The notes under the pieces were generated by a model that was given only the letters and a program-made list of their open reading frames with translations, made no database searches and had not been told where the DNA came from. A stretch of 64,000 nucleotides of DNA from NCBI GenBank assembly GCA_033065855.1, contig JAVXUO010002601.1, forward strand, positions 62,001-126,000, in the 5' to 3' direction. Below, piece after piece: positions 17,319 through 29,539 of this stretch (positions are counted from its first letter, which is position 1; the number at the start of each line of letters is the position of its first letter). This DNA comes from Escallonia rubra (taxonomy: Eukaryota; Streptophyta; Magnoliopsida; Escalloniales; Escalloniaceae). The position numbers and the translations under genes were made by a program.

Positions 17319-19965
17319 TCACTTAAACTGAGCAAACTCACGGCGAAGTCTGGAAAGTTCAGAGCTTTTCAAGACGCGTAGCCTCTTCACCGTGGACACG
17401 AACATGCTGCAATCACATTTTGAGACACCCAGTTACAACTAAGCAAATCCACTAGACATGCGGTCGAATCATGTCTAACAATAAGATGCTGCAATCATTC
17501 TTTAATTAGCCAATCGTGAAGGTAGATCATGATTGGCTCATGCTACAACAAGATCACAATATCACAAGACAGATCAAGCATATGCGAGTTCTTGACACTT
17601 GCAATATAAATACTACAACAGTTTTGGCAGGGCACATTGGTTAGGAATACCAAGCACTGGAAACATAAACAAACTTCAACCATGATTATCATAAAGGATT
17701 TAGTGACCTAGTGGTAAAAAATTAAACGGGTTGTGTATGAATTAAACAACATCAGATCCACAGTAGTAGATGCTTACTGCCAAGGAACATCTCCAACAAG
17801 CATCCTGTCTCCTTCATTATCCTCGTAAACAAGGGTATATTCCCCACTTCCATCTAATAAACCCGTAATAGCTTTTTCACTCTCTTGCTTGTTCTGGATT
17901 CTACCAGCTGAGGAGTCCATTTGAGCTGAACAGAGTAACAAAAAGAGAAACCAAGTGAGACAACCGCATAATTAATAAACTTGTCAACGTAAGAGCCCTG
18001 AAAAATGCGCTCAACACAAACAAAACCAAAGAAAGTAGTAACACTAAAGTACCATATGGTTTCATAGAAAGATGGAAAATATTGCGACGCGTTTAACTGC
18101 ATTACCATAGCGTTCATGTATGTGCGCCAATTTAAACTTTTGGAAGCAGATTCAATACTGTACTATTGACAATAAAACTTCTGAAAATATTAATCACAGT
18201 GGTATAATTTTATGATAGTGGAGTTGTAACCTGCAAGAAGGCTTCTGAAGAGTTCATCAACCGCAGAGGCAAGCTTATCATAGCTTTCATAAGCTTTAAG
18301 GTCCACTTTTCTTCCAATGGGGACTCCGTCCATGTTGATCTTTACAAACAGACCTTTAGGGCAACTATCAACAGGATTTTCACTGGAAACCTTGTTTGGG
18401 ACCACACTTTGTGATTCAGGCTGCAGTTTTGAAGAGCTGGTACCGGCAAGATTCTTCCTAAATGAACGAATTGGTGGCCACCCAACAACTGGACCAGGAG
18501 CAGTTCTGTTTCGAAATTGATTGTTGGACCATCAAGTGAAAATGAACACAGGTCAGTCACGTTAAATAGAATTTTTGACACACTAAGAGGTGTATAAATC
18601 ACTGGACCCACATATAGAAACCAAATTCAAGCAGTAACAGAAGAATAAAAAAGGTGAATGAACCAAAAATTTCATGATTCATAAATTATATATGGCCATC
18701 AATTCAACAGAGCAATAAAAACTTGGCACGCGAGCACCATAAAAGGAAAGATTAAGGGGCTTCTTCTATCGGAAACGATAAGTAAGAGTTCAGGTAATTT
18801 AAGTAGCTACTTAGGACTGATTAGGGGTTCAAGTTAACCTAAGCATTTAGAAGGGCATTTTGTACCCAAAAAAAAAAATTTTAGAAGGGCATTTTGAAGT
18901 ACAAGAAGTATGTCTGGTGATTATGTCTGGAAGGGACTTTTAGACCTGAAGACCTTTAGGTGAACATTGGTAAGCTCTCTTTTCTTACCTTACTTTTGCT
19001 CTTAAATTTCTCTTTTCTGGGGGTAAACTTTAAATACCATTATTCAACCACTGAATTTCCACCATATTCACAGTTCATAACAGCACGAAAGGGTAAGAAA
19101 AGCACACAAAAATGACAAGATCCACATATTTTTAAGGGTTCTAACATAAAAAGACTTATAAATTATGCACAAAGACCATTTTTTACTGAATATCAATTAG
19201 TTGAAAATTACTTTTAGGAAGGTTTAAGCCATCCCAGAGTCATGATGCCAAAGAGTCCAAAACATGGAAAAAGGACATGTGCTCCATAGTCCAGAATAAG
19301 AACATTACTAAAAGAAAAGAAAAGAAAGCAAATGCATAATTTCACAGTAATAGGTAGACATGCAAATCAGAAAAACTAGTGAAAATCCAATAAAATTGAA
19401 TGAGAAAGACAAAAAAAAGTGAAAGTGCTAAAACATGGACCACAAACATCTAGCAGTGGTGTTTGAATATCCTCTGCCCAAAGATAAACAACAAGAGGAG
19501 AAAAAGCTGGGGATACCTTTTCTGAGAGCTGTTCGGCACAGCTGTATTTGCAGCAGGAGCTGGTGAAAATGCTATTTTCTTTTCTGCAGCATTCTGTAAG
19601 TCTGCCACTTTAGTGCTACAGGACTGTGAGGATTCCTTCCCCATCACGGACAAGCCTTGTGGGGTGGTTGTTGGTTGGAGCTGAAACTGAGCCTTCTGGG
19701 CTTGGATCATGAAAGAGTTGGTGTTGGTGGTGTTTTGGCCCACGTTAGGGAAGTACCCAAGAGAGAAAAGAGAGCGTTCATCATTAATTCTTCTTGTAGA
19801 GTTGTTTTTTCTGGTCCAATCTTCTTCTTGACCTGGTGGACCGAGCCTTAGCTCCAGCTTCTTTTCCTCTGAAGCTCCATGCTTTCCTTCTTCTTCATCT
19901 CTTTGGACAAGCCATTTTCTTTCTTTGGGAATCAAATCTAGCAACTGAGGTGAATACCCTTCCAT
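17319..19965 (-). CDS. Aux/IAA transcriptional repressor, IAA26/IAA18-like
   Basis: Nuclear repressor that binds auxin response factors; auxin promotes its TIR1/AFB-dependent degradation. Four exons join in frame on the minus strand: 19965-19517, 18505-18231, 17925-17778 and 17406-17319, giving 319 aa. Domain I is LELRLGPPG (37-45), the EAR-type LxLxL repression motif. Domain II, the degron, is intact: [17 protein letters not shown] (152-168), with the GWPP core at 158-161. Domain III runs [17 protein letters not shown] to LFRSLLA (203-241), and domain IV includes [21 protein letters not shown] and [15 protein letters not shown], so the PB1 interaction module is complete. The N-terminal [18 protein letters not shown] matches the IAA26/IAA18/IAA28 group. 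It should be a normal, auxin-labile protein. Upstream lie a leader intron and a TATA box. Confidence 0.96.
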
Positions 19966-20025
19966 CACTGTGTCAAACCAGAGAAAACTGAAGCCTTTAC
20001 CCTCAAGTTTCAGACTAGAAGTGAG

Positions 20026-20120
20026 CTGCAAAATGCACAAAAAAGTACCCAACTTAGAGAAACATACAATAACCATCAAGGCAATCAATATAAAGGAGAC
20101 AAAAGACTAAATGGATATAC
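20026..20120 (-). other. Probable 5'-leader intron of the Aux/IAA gene, containing an AuxRE core
   Basis: On the minus strand a donor (caaag|gtatat) and an acceptor (tttgcag) bound a 95-base AT-rich segment, 60 bases before the ATG. Inside it, at 20096-20101, the minus strand reads TGTCTC, the canonical auxin response element core. Splicing is inferred from the signals, and a lone hexamer is weak evidence of regulation. Confidence 0.45.
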
Positions 20121-20332
20121 CTTTGACAGTGTTTCACCTAAAAACTGAAAGCCCACATCTTCAAATCATCAAAGGATACAAAACCCATCTTAAATCAGAA
20201 ACCTTATTTAATGAAACGCGAAGGAAACTCTCCAAAAAAAAGTATCAGAAGATTGAAGTCCTCAACAACTACCATATAACACCGAAGAGAAACCCCACCA
20301 AGAAAAAAGAGAGAAAACCCAAAGATATTAAA

Positions 20333-20351
20333 GAGAGAGAGAGAGAGAGAA
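20333..20351. repeat. (GA)n microsatellite; (CT)n in the Aux/IAA leader
   Basis: About nine GA units. Read on the minus strand this is a CT-rich tract in the expected 5'-UTR of the Aux/IAA gene, where pyrimidine-rich leaders are common in plants. Confidence 0.8.
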
Positions 20352-20594
20352 GGAAGGGGGGTTATAATAGCAGCGGGATTGCAATCTTGGCTTATTTTTT
20401 TGGCACGCTGTTGCTCTCTGTAGGGGGCTTTGGTATGGGGAACAGAGGAATGAATGGAAGGAAGCGAGAAAAGGGAAAGAGTATTAGAACCAGAGAGAGA
20501 TTCCCTTCAGCAATAAAACCCCCAAAACAGGAAACCAGAATTGGAGCACAACAGCACGCAACCGTATCCCCATAAATAAATAAAACCCCCTGCT

Positions 20595-20607
20595 TTTATA
20601 TATAAAA
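20595..20607 (-). promoter_or_regulatory. TATA box of the Aux/IAA gene
   Basis: The minus strand reads tttatatataaaag. It lies about 630 bases upstream of the ATG, just before the pyrimidine-rich leader, so transcription would start near 20565-20575. No competing TATA box was noticed closer to the coding sequence. Confidence 0.5.
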
Positions 20608-20759
20608 ATTGTTGTTTGGTTCAGGAAGCAAAGCGTGCTGACTCTTCCCAGTTCCCCCACCCCACAGCTAAAAGCATAAAGATGCCCTTTTACTAGGGTC
20701 TACAAAAACTAGACTATGCACAATTGACACCAACCCCCCTCCCCAAGCCCCCTCACCTA

Positions 20760-21300
20760 TTTAAACCGTTGAAACCGATTCAACTCTAAAAATCGAACCA
20801 ACTAATCCTTATATTTTCAAATCGTACATTCGGTTCGGTCAGTTCGGTTCGAATTTTTTTAAAACCGCATAAATCGAACCAACCGTATATAATATAACAT
20901 ATATATATTTTTATCTAATCCTAGTTATTTTTTACTAACCCTAGTTATCTATTTGCTCATATAAAATGGGATAAACCCTAAATCTCTTAACGTAACACAC
21001 ATTTTTTACTCTCCGCCTACATCTCACTAAGTGTTATTAATTATAATTAAAAAATTCAGTCTTTTTAGAGCTTATTATTATGTATAAGTTATTAATTTTT
21101 GGGCTTCAACTTGTCCAAATTTTAGTTTGGCCCAAACCGATTAAATCGTCCAAATCGAACCGTTCAATTCGTTCAACCCGCAGAAACCGAACCGTTCAAC
21201 TACGGTTTGATTTTTTTTTCCCAAACCGAGGTTGGTCGGTTCGGTTTGGTATTCAGCCTCCAAACCGAACCAACCGAACCGTGCTCACCCCTACCCTCAA
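20760..21300. mobile_element. AACCGAACC-rich element, probable non-autonomous transposon
   Basis: Words of the cggttcggt and accgaacca type crowd both ends of this segment in opposing orientations around an AT-rich core (20880-21080). The right end is gtgctcaccccta, which resembles the ends of many plant hAT-like short elements. I could not define exact termini or a target duplication. Confidence 0.35.
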
Positions 21301-21344
21301 CACACCAGCCCAAACATCCCCCTTGTACTTAACTAGGGCATAAT

Positions 21345-23369
21345 CTTGTGATAACTTGTAACTATGATAGTATTATACCCTCTACATTGATGCTACACAG
21401 ATTTAACAAGGTTTATCAATAGAAACGTTACAAAATGTGTGACAATTGTCCTTAGGGCAGCATCAAATTTTAAATTTTCTTCGTGAGTCATTCCTCTCCT
21501 TCACGTATGTGAATAAGAGTATTAGAACAACGTTTTGATCCTGTTCGCTTTTCAGGACAATTGAATAAATATAGGAACTAAAAGAGTTAAATAATTAGTA
21601 TTATTTGATAATTACCATTATTATTATTATTATATTTATAATAGACAATACATAATTTTATAGGAAAACATATTCTAGGGACACATAGACCTCCTAGCAC
21701 AGTATCCCAAAAAACCTCCAAATATTGTACTCAATCAATCGTATATGGTAACTTGTAATCAGGAAAGTGCCGATAAATCCCGTGGACATGGATGAAGAAG
21801 GGGGAGAACTAGTCGAGAGGCTTAATTAAAGTGATGATGACGATGATGAGTTGGTCTCTTAAGGAAGGAGCAGTAAATAACAATAATGGGGGCAGGGATG
21901 GTACTACTGGGAGTGTTATTCTGACCAATAAGGGAGAGAGAGAAAGCAAACAGAGGAGGATTTGCATGATCCATATTTGCAGGGTTTGTGCAATAAAAAC
22001 ATGCAGATCCCATGATCTTGTCTGCTCTCTCTCTCTCTCCTCACTCTTGCCCTCCACAGTGCACACGGCACATCTCCAAACAGGTTAGAGAATACGCCCA
22101 GCGTTGCACTCAAGTCGTGTCGGTCAATCTCAACCGTCCATCAATGGATCCCCTCGGCCTCTAATTGAAAAACGAACAATATTATCGTTAAACATATTTG
22201 CATTGTTCGACCCATTCTATAACAGTTTAAAATTTTAAAATATACGATAATTTAACATGGTATTTTGAAATTTTAATTTGACAAAAAATTTTAATTAGAT
22301 TCTTCTTGCTTGCATATTTAGTCTTCCTCTAATAGAATACAATTTACGTTCTGTTTATTTGTGTACTTGATGGTGGTGATGCACTTTTATTTGACTCTTC
22401 ACGTGCAATCAGAACTTGTACGAATAGTATTAAATATGATAATATAGTTGAACTCATTCTTTAACGGTTTATGATTTTAGAACGGATAATAACTTAAACA
22501 GATACACAAATGGCTTGAGCATTTGAAACCTACCACGTTCATTATGCCATTTCATGGCAATTTCAGTGGCCCTATGGGCACTTTATCCGAACAATGGCAC
22601 TTCCTGCATGTCATTGGCAATTTATGAATAGGTGGGCAACTAATTGGGGTAGCCCATAATCTGTTATGAAAGTCATTATGAGCAGGGTCAAAATGGTCAG
22701 AACACCCATATCATATGCGTGGAGTCAGAGGGTTAGCTAAACCCTGACACAGAGGGTTAGCCTCGAACTCGTAACCTGCTGGTCGGCTGGTCTGGTTTGG
22801 ATACTGAGAAACGCCATCCCAACTGAGACCCCCTTCTGCGCCCGCGGCAGTTCTCGTAATCTGGTACCGAGCGCCACGTGTCAGTCGACTAAAAACGACA
22901 GCTGCTCAGCGTGGGGTCCAGATACGGCTCGCGCGTGTGGAGGAGGCTCGTGACACTTACCACTTTGTGCCTCCGACCACGCAACATGCTCGAACTTTAA
23001 CGCCCCCTCAACTCAAGTCGGCGGAATTATTACGTGCTGTCCCTTTACTTGACTAACGTTTTACCACTTTTTACTGTTCAAGCTTGGTGTCCAAAAAGCA
23101 TCCCAGTTTGCACATCCCGCGCGTGATCCACCACCTCTACATTGGTGTAATCGTAGAGTTTTGACCTAAATGTGGTACGCTCTTTGACTTTTTATTCCTT
23201 TTGACTTTCTATTACATTTTAGCACGGTATAATTTTATTACTTACTCCTTGACTTCACTCATTTTATTTGTGATTATTATTTGATCTTAAATTGCAATGG
23301 TGTTCGTACGGTTCGGAACTACGATTTCTTCAATTGTACAATTCTGTTTAAGAACATGGCTTCAAGACT
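21345..23369. other. Intergenic region without a supported gene
   Basis: Mostly AT-rich. A (CT)n microsatellite lies near 22020-22040. The only GC-rich stretch is at about 22730-23120, with several G-box-like cacgtg and gcgcgtg words, including gccacgtgtc at about 22870. These could be light- or ABA-responsive sites, but no reading frame with codon-like composition adjoins them. Confidence 0.5.
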
Positions 23370-23805
23370 TAGGTAATGTTTGATAGCATTTAAGTTTTCA
23401 GTTTTTTCTCCAGTTTTGTAAATTGAAAAAAAAAAAACGCGTTTGACCCGCAATTTTCGTTTTTCTTCTTTCAGTTTTTAAAACATGAGTGTTTTTTAAA
23501 ACTCTCATTTTGGAGTTTTGGGTTTCCAGTTTTGATTTTTATTTTGAGACTCCCAGCGTCGCCGCCCACCGGCGATCGCTGTAGGCCACCGCGACCAACC
23601 CCCGCTGCCGGCCACCGCCACCACAACTACCACCAAAGAAAAACTCAAAATAAAAATTGGTAAGCAAATAGCCAAAAGAAAAAACTCAAAATAAAAACTG
23701 AGTAATCAAATACAAATTTTTTTTTGTAAAAAAAAAAAACTCAACTAGTTTTTATTTTATTTTTAAAAAATAGAAAACCAAAACTGTATGTGATTTCAAA
23801 CAAAC
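23370..23805. mobile_element. MITE-like element, family A copy 1
   Basis: Starts with ggtaatgtttgatagcattt and ends with atgtgatttcaaacaaactc, loosely inverted-repeat ends sharing TTTGAnAnCA. The flanks are A/T tracts with recurring aactcaaaataaaaactg and its complement cagttttnatttttattttga. The centre, 23555-23630, is a GC-rich ccaccgcc block. It shares this organisation with the copies at 25141 and 35183. Confidence 0.6.
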
Positions 23806-25140
23806 TCTAATACTTTCTATATATGAAATTATGGTTGGAAAATGATGATTGTATTGACACCTTCAAACAATTATTGGCACCTCTTATACTATTGCTTTAC
23901 GTGTGTATTTACACAGCTTATAAGCAATTCAAAAATTGTCCTTCCTCAAGAACTACCCTTTCCTTAAGATAAAAATTTTGAATTTTAAAATTTATTAAAA
24001 GTTAGACTAATTTTTTACTTTGAATTGAAAATTCCTATCAAACACCGGTAAGTCTACTAACTTTAGTTACTCCATCAAAGTTTATGATAAAATAATTGGC
24101 TAAAAACTTATTTATATGTCATACGCGCGTATGGATGTTCTTTAACCCTGAGCTAAATTGAATAACTTGGTGGCAAGTATGTATCCTTTGTTTTCTTTTT
24201 TCGTACTATGTTTTTTTACAAAAAAAAATAAATAAGTTTAGATTTTTACACATAAGCAAGTTGTGTGTAAAAAGAGCAATGCTTATGTACCGATCGTACG
24301 ATTTTTACACATGTCATTCACAATCTTGAATCTTATAAAGAGCAATGCTTATATACCGATCATCTATGTTAATAAGATTATGTTTCTTAATTATTTACAT
24401 ATCCAAAACTTATTAGTAAGGCCGACTAATGTGGTGATAGCAATGCCTATAAGTTTATCAAAATAAATACGACAGTAATTAGCTAAGAATCTCAAATCTT
24501 TGTTTGTATATCCAAAACCTATTAGCAAGTTTGACTTGTTTAATAATACTAATACCAATAAACCAATTAAAACATACACGACAATATTAATAGATTAGCT
24601 TATGATCTAAGTGTTTGTTCAAATTATTTTCTAATATGATTGAGAAAAGAGACCGATGTACGCATATCTAATATATATTACTCTTAGAACGACATCAATA
24701 AAATTGATAAAGTGACTGAGGAAAAAGATTGAGAAAATGGCTAAAGTGTCCTTACCTAATAAATGTTACTGTTAGGATAACACCAATACAATTAGCTACA
24801 CCAAAAATGCATTCCGATGTTTTTCCTAGACAAGTGATTGTTAAAATCATGAAAAACCTGCAAGTTAATGAGGTTAAGGTCACCGTGAACCTAATCCTAG
24901 CATATAAAATCTTATCTCCCTCTATTGTTTCCACTGGCTTATTATTGTATTCGTAGAGGGGTCTTGCCTTGAATGTTATGTGACATATTAATTACGAAAT
25001 TAACATAAGTCAGCAAGAACCACTGCTTCTTATAAAAGGACAAACCGACAACTCCAACGTCGAAGACTCATGTTATCGATTCCGAGCCAAGGAGGCATCA
25101 TTGAGGTTGTGTGAGTGCGCAAAAGTCAATGTTTGAAATT
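23806..25140. other. AT-rich intergenic sequence with short dispersed repeats
   Basis: No gene seen. The phrase agagcaatgcttat(a/g)taccgatc occurs twice within 80 bases (about 24273 and 24339), and tatccaaaacctattagcaag-like words recur at about 24400 and 24510. They may mark a short, decayed element. Otherwise nothing stands out. Confidence 0.45.
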
Positions 25141-25636
25141 GAGGCCCTGTTTGACACTCTTTTCTAGTTTTTTTTTTCAATTTTGGAAACTGAAAAAAAA
25201 AAAAATTGCGTTTAGTAATCATTTTTCTTTTTTTCTTCTTCAGTTTTAAAAACCAGTTTTTAAATTGAAGAAGAAAAAAAAAACTCCAAGAATGAATTTT
25301 TTTTTTGAGACCACCACCACCCTTTTACCGCCGGCAGCAGCAACCTCCAGCGATCACCGCCGGCCAGCAGCCACCTCAGGCGACCAGCGACAGCCATCAG
25401 CCACCGTCGGCGACTGCTGGCGGCCTGTGACCACCGCCGGCAGCCACCGCCACGCCCCATCACCACCACAAAAAAACTCAAAATAAAAACTGGGTTAACA
25501 ATCACCAAAAAAAATAAAAACTAGGTTATCAAACACCCACTCGTTTTTGTAAAAAAAAATTAAACTGCTCTTTAAATTTTTTTTTTGAAACTGAAAACCA
25601 AAAAAAAAAAAAAGTGTTGTCAAACTGATCCTGAGT
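25141..25636. mobile_element. MITE-like element, family A copy 2
   Basis: The left end aggccctgtttgacactctt matches the reverse complement of the right end, caggatcagtttgacaacac, over GTTTGACA and flanking bases. Inside are the family A poly(T)/poly(A) arms with aactcaaaataaaaactggg. The core, 25310-25470, is a GC-rich ccaccgccgg repeat unlike the core of the other copies. The open frames through the core are repeat artefacts. Confidence 0.65.
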
Positions 25637-26407
25637 CTATACGAACCTATTTACTAGGAGTTGGAAAGGTCGTAGGTGCCAAGGTTAAGAACTCAAAATG
25701 CGGTGTGATGTGTGTTGATGTTAAGAGAATTTTCTGCGGTTCAATTTTTAAAACTCAATGTCATTCTTACTACCTATGTAACTCTAACCCTAACAAAACT
25801 TAATATGTTAGTGATCAATTTCACTACTTTGAACATATTAGCCTTGTTGATGCGGTGAAGGAGTTTCCAAGCCAAGCTCTATGATATATCTCTATCTTGT
25901 TGGCTTTTATCGCATGTTGTTTGCTATATTGAGTAATTACTAATTAAGTTTATAAACTAAATCTGTTTCATCTGTATTTTGATTCTAAGATAAGATTAGG
26001 ATGAAAGAAAATCAATTCCTAACCAGTTATAGATGAAAAAAGGTTTAGAACGAAAGAAGTTGTGTATTTTGGAATTTTGGAAATCTGAGAGCTCACAGAA
26101 AGTTCGTATGTTAATATTAGAGTGACTATATATTTTTAGGTGGAAGTAAAAATTGAATTAAATTTTTTTGTGGACGATAAAGTAGATTTTTTTTTTTAAA
26201 TTAGCACCCGTAGTCAAATACTGTACCCGTAGTCAAATACTGTAGTAGTTTACTGGTGTCCATTTCTTGGGCTCACGATCGATTGAACACTCCACGCGCC
26301 AGAGGAGGGGAGTTAAGGTGGAAATCTAGAATCTTGAGGTCCTTTCACCACTGTTATATCTGCAGCTTCACCTTGTCGTGGTTATGGGTATTTCTTAGTT
26401 GACATCT

Positions 26408-26890
26408 TTTTTTTTTTTTGGTAATTGGGCTGTATTCATATTACCAAACAAAGGGAACCAAAATACAAATTGTTTCTAAACTTCATCCAATTTAGACAAA
26501 AGATTGGACGACGGAGGAACGAAGTCAAAAAAATTGCCACGATAGGCTTTCGGCGCTAGCTTATGTGCTGCTGAGTTGGCACTTCTAGGAATAAGGCTAC
26601 AATTCCAGCAACAAAGAAGATCCTTTAGCAAGAGCTTGGCTTCATTTAGAACTGGTTTAGTTCTCTGGTGTTCGGAAGAATTGGCCTCCCTCAACAAGCT
26701 GATGAAACAGCTGCATCTCCTCCAAAAATGGCATTTGGCTTTTGGAACTGGACTGCCATTCGGATTGCAAGGAGAGCTGCCAAGGCCTCAGCCACTTCAG
26801 GGTCACCAGTTGGAAGAAGCTCCGTAAACCCGAATTCGCATACCCAAAATGAGTTGCGACATAGAACAGCAGCGCAGGATAAGGATTAAC
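26408..26890 (-). pseudogene. LINE-type RNase H domain remnant with poly(A) tail
   Basis: On the minus strand, a frame from about 26860 gives GDPEVAEALAALLAIRMAVQ. After a frameshift near 26705, the frame 26697-26476 continues SLIPRSANSAAHKLAPKAY. Both are typical of the RNase H-like domain at the 3' end of plant non-LTR retrotransposons. The minus strand ends in an A-run (26421-26408), consistent with a reverse-transcribed 3' end. Upstream domains (endonuclease, reverse transcriptase) are absent, so this is a 5'-truncated, inactive copy. Confidence 0.6.
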
Positions 26891-26956
26891 CTTACATGGC
26901 TTTATGTTGTAATAACTTTATCCAGTTGATTAATGCAACTCTGACCTATCATCATC

Positions 26957-26976
26957 AAAAAAAAAAAAAAAAAAAA
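26957..26976 (+). repeat. Poly(A) run, possible tail of a second retroinsertion
   Basis: About 20 A residues follow tatcatcatc. The preceding 60 bases (tttatgttgtaataac) look like a short retroelement 3' end on the plus strand, head-to-head with the minus-strand LINE remnant. It could also be a simple A-tract. Confidence 0.35.
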
Positions 26977-26999
26977 TATGCCGCTTCGCGAGCTACACA

Positions 27000-27877
27000 A
27001 TCATAATCCTAACGCAGACTATGGAAGTCGATGGAGATCAAGGGGATGATCAACCGTGATAGAGGCATGAAGCTTGAAGCTGATTTCACCTTTTCTTTGT
27101 TCTATGAAAATGTGTATATCTACATAACGTTATGTTTTTTTAATGTTTCATTCGTTTGTTAAAAGAATATGCTGTCATTAATATATTGTTCAGCGATAAA
27201 AGAAAAATATGAGACGGCATAGAGATGTTAAAATGAGCGCTCTCCTTCTATCATTTTCTTTATATTCTAAAACGAACCCGTCGTGCAAGTCAAATCAAGT
27301 GAAGAGAGCAATTGGTAGCACTTTAGAGAGAGTCATACATGTAATGATACAGAGCCCTTTTGTTCTTGCGAAAATGGAAGTCAGACGAGGCGCACTAGTA
27401 CCACATAAAAGGTGTGCTAGTCTTATCGCATCTCCCTGTGGATGCTGGCACTTTTTCCCCGTTTTCGGCCCTTCATTTCAACAGCCAACCACAAGAACAA
27501 AATGTGAAGTCTTTTGTGTTTTGATTAGGAAGTACTAATAATATCTTGAAGCAGCCAACTTATGTTGGGAGAGGGAGAAAGTCATTCCCAAATCTGCTTT
27601 GTCTCCGTCGTCGTCGTCGTCATCATTATCGTTCAAGTCTTTATGCCAGTTAATTGTGTTCGCTCTGAATCTAGATCAGTATACTTCAAGCCGACACTGA
27701 TTATGTGAGAGGAGTAAATTGTTATTGGGTAAAATTTTACTGGTTAGTTATGTGTTTACAGAAGAGAAAATGGAGTTGACCTTAAAGTCAACAGCGAGGT
27801 CAGCTCCGCTAGTTAGTTACACGCTTTCCGAACCTACTATTTCAAGATTAAAGCTTCATCAAAGCCGTAGAAGCTTT
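27000..27877. other. Intergenic, no gene supported
   Basis: Moderately AT-rich sequence with an open stretch at 27209-27535 that has no recognisable domain. A gtcgtcgtcgtcgtcatcat trinucleotide tract lies near 27608. Confidence 0.4.
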
Positions 27878-28193
27878 GGCCCCGTACGCTTATCATATTT
27901 GTTTTCTGTTTTCATTTTCTGTTTTCATTTTCATGATTTTCATATTCAGTTTGAAAATCCGTTCCTGTACTTTTATCATTTTCACAAAAAAAAAAAAGCT
28001 ATTTTTTCTTTTATTGGATTAAGTTTGAGTGAAAAAAGCTGAAAACACCTTTTAGGTGTTTTCAATTTTTTGTTACTATTTGAGTAATTTTATCCAAAAC
28101 GAAAACAGAAAATGGTAAAAGTACGCAAAAAAAAAAATATTTTTCATCATCATTGCTAAAAACAGAAAACGAATATGATAAGCGTACGGAGCC
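27878..28193. mobile_element. Foldback MITE with 36-base terminal inverted repeats
   Basis: The left end, ggccccgtacgcttatcata, and the right end are reverse complements over about 36 bases with three mismatches, running into ttttctgttttc. A perfect internal palindrome, gaaaacacc-ttttag-gtgttttc-like, lies at about 28041-28063, so the whole 316-base unit can fold on itself. No coding capacity. I could not assign a clear target-site duplication. Confidence 0.8.
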
Positions 28194-29530
28194 TTCCTTT
28201 TTTCAAACCCCCGTCTATTAATTAGCAAAAAGACTTAATTACATCTATGTTTTTGACATCAGGGAGAATAGATACCCTATGTCCATTATAGCTTGTGTGC
28301 GAGTTTTTTTTTAGGAGAGAAAGGGAAGAAAAAGAAAGGAAAATAATTTATTTCTTACATTTTCTCTAGTTTGTGAGTCTTTTTAAAGAGAGAAAAGAAG
28401 AGAAAGGGGAGGAAAGTTTAGGCTTCTTTTGTCTCTGAATCTTTCCTCTCAAAATTGGAAAGAAATGGAGAAAAAGAAAACTCGTTTAAGTAACATTTTA
28501 ATAATACTCATACTACCCTTGAAACAATGAAGACTAAATTTTTTAATGATTTTTAGGTTTTAAGATTTCTTATAGGATCTTTCCACTTTATTTACAATTA
28601 AATAATTGTTTTAGATGTTAGAGTTGACTCATAACTAATTATTTTGCTTTTGGTGTGACATTAATTATATTTGGATGTTGGGATGGTTGTGGTCAACTCA
28701 TGACTATTTTTTTTTTTTTACATGGTGACATTAATTTGCTATGTAACGCTTATGATATTAGTATAATATGTATTTTGTATGATTTATTGATAACTAAATT
28801 GTTTTCACAATGAAATCATGTTTTTTTTAGAATCATACATTCATAGTTTTTGTTAAAATTATCACAACATAATATAAATGTATATACGTAATTGAGTGTC
28901 TTTTCTGCTAAACTCACGAGGAAGGATAATTATTTTTCCTTTTTTTTCTCTTCTCTTCCCTTCCCTTCTCTTCTTTTCTTTTCTATCATCTCAAAACTTG
29001 CAAATAAGATATTAATGTAGACAAACATCAGCTATGTCCTTTGACCAAATTTGATCTTGGAATACATCACGGTTTTGACAAAATGACTTTATTGTCTATA
29101 ACTTGAAAGGTAAAATTTTCAAATGCAACTCTTCCATTTTTCTCTTTCTTTTTGAGAACCCGGTGCCGCAGAGCAATCAACACAGCGTTTACGCTGCTAT
29201 CCTCCTCCTTCCTTTCCTTATTTTCGCTCGCCCACCACTGAAAATGTGCAAATTTGTCCTCTAAAAAAGGAAATATTGAATGAATTGATCGTAAATTATG
29301 AGATTTGATTATCCCTTGCCTTTCTAGGGAAGGTATTAATCGTAGCGAAAATAGAATTCCCACAATAATTGTAATTCTCTCTGATATTATTTGATAATAC
29401 CAATTCTTGTTGCGTACGGAATCATAGTTTAAATATTATCATGATCTAAAGATATCCATCAAACGTAGTCTAAATAAATATATACCCAGCGACGAGTTGA
29501 TTCCTTCGACAATTTTGGCGTCTACTAGTC
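28194..29530. other. AT-rich intergenic sequence
   Basis: No gene seen. Polypurine tracts (28310-28480) and a polypyrimidine tract (28930-28985) of complementary composition flank an AT-rich kilobase, which may be another decayed inverted-repeat element, but I could not align the ends. Confidence 0.35.
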
Positions 29531-29539
29531 TGATTTCAT

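Noticed and set aside
20111-20575. Plus-strand open frame of 154 codons, Lys/Arg/Glu-rich
   Set aside because: It covers the antisense of the Aux/IAA leader, including the (CT)n tract; the composition is that of a simple repeat, and no domain is visible.
25265-25508. Open frames on both strands through the GC-rich core of MITE family A copy 2
   Set aside because: Stop-free because of the ccaccgccgg repeat; not shared with other copies and without domain similarity.
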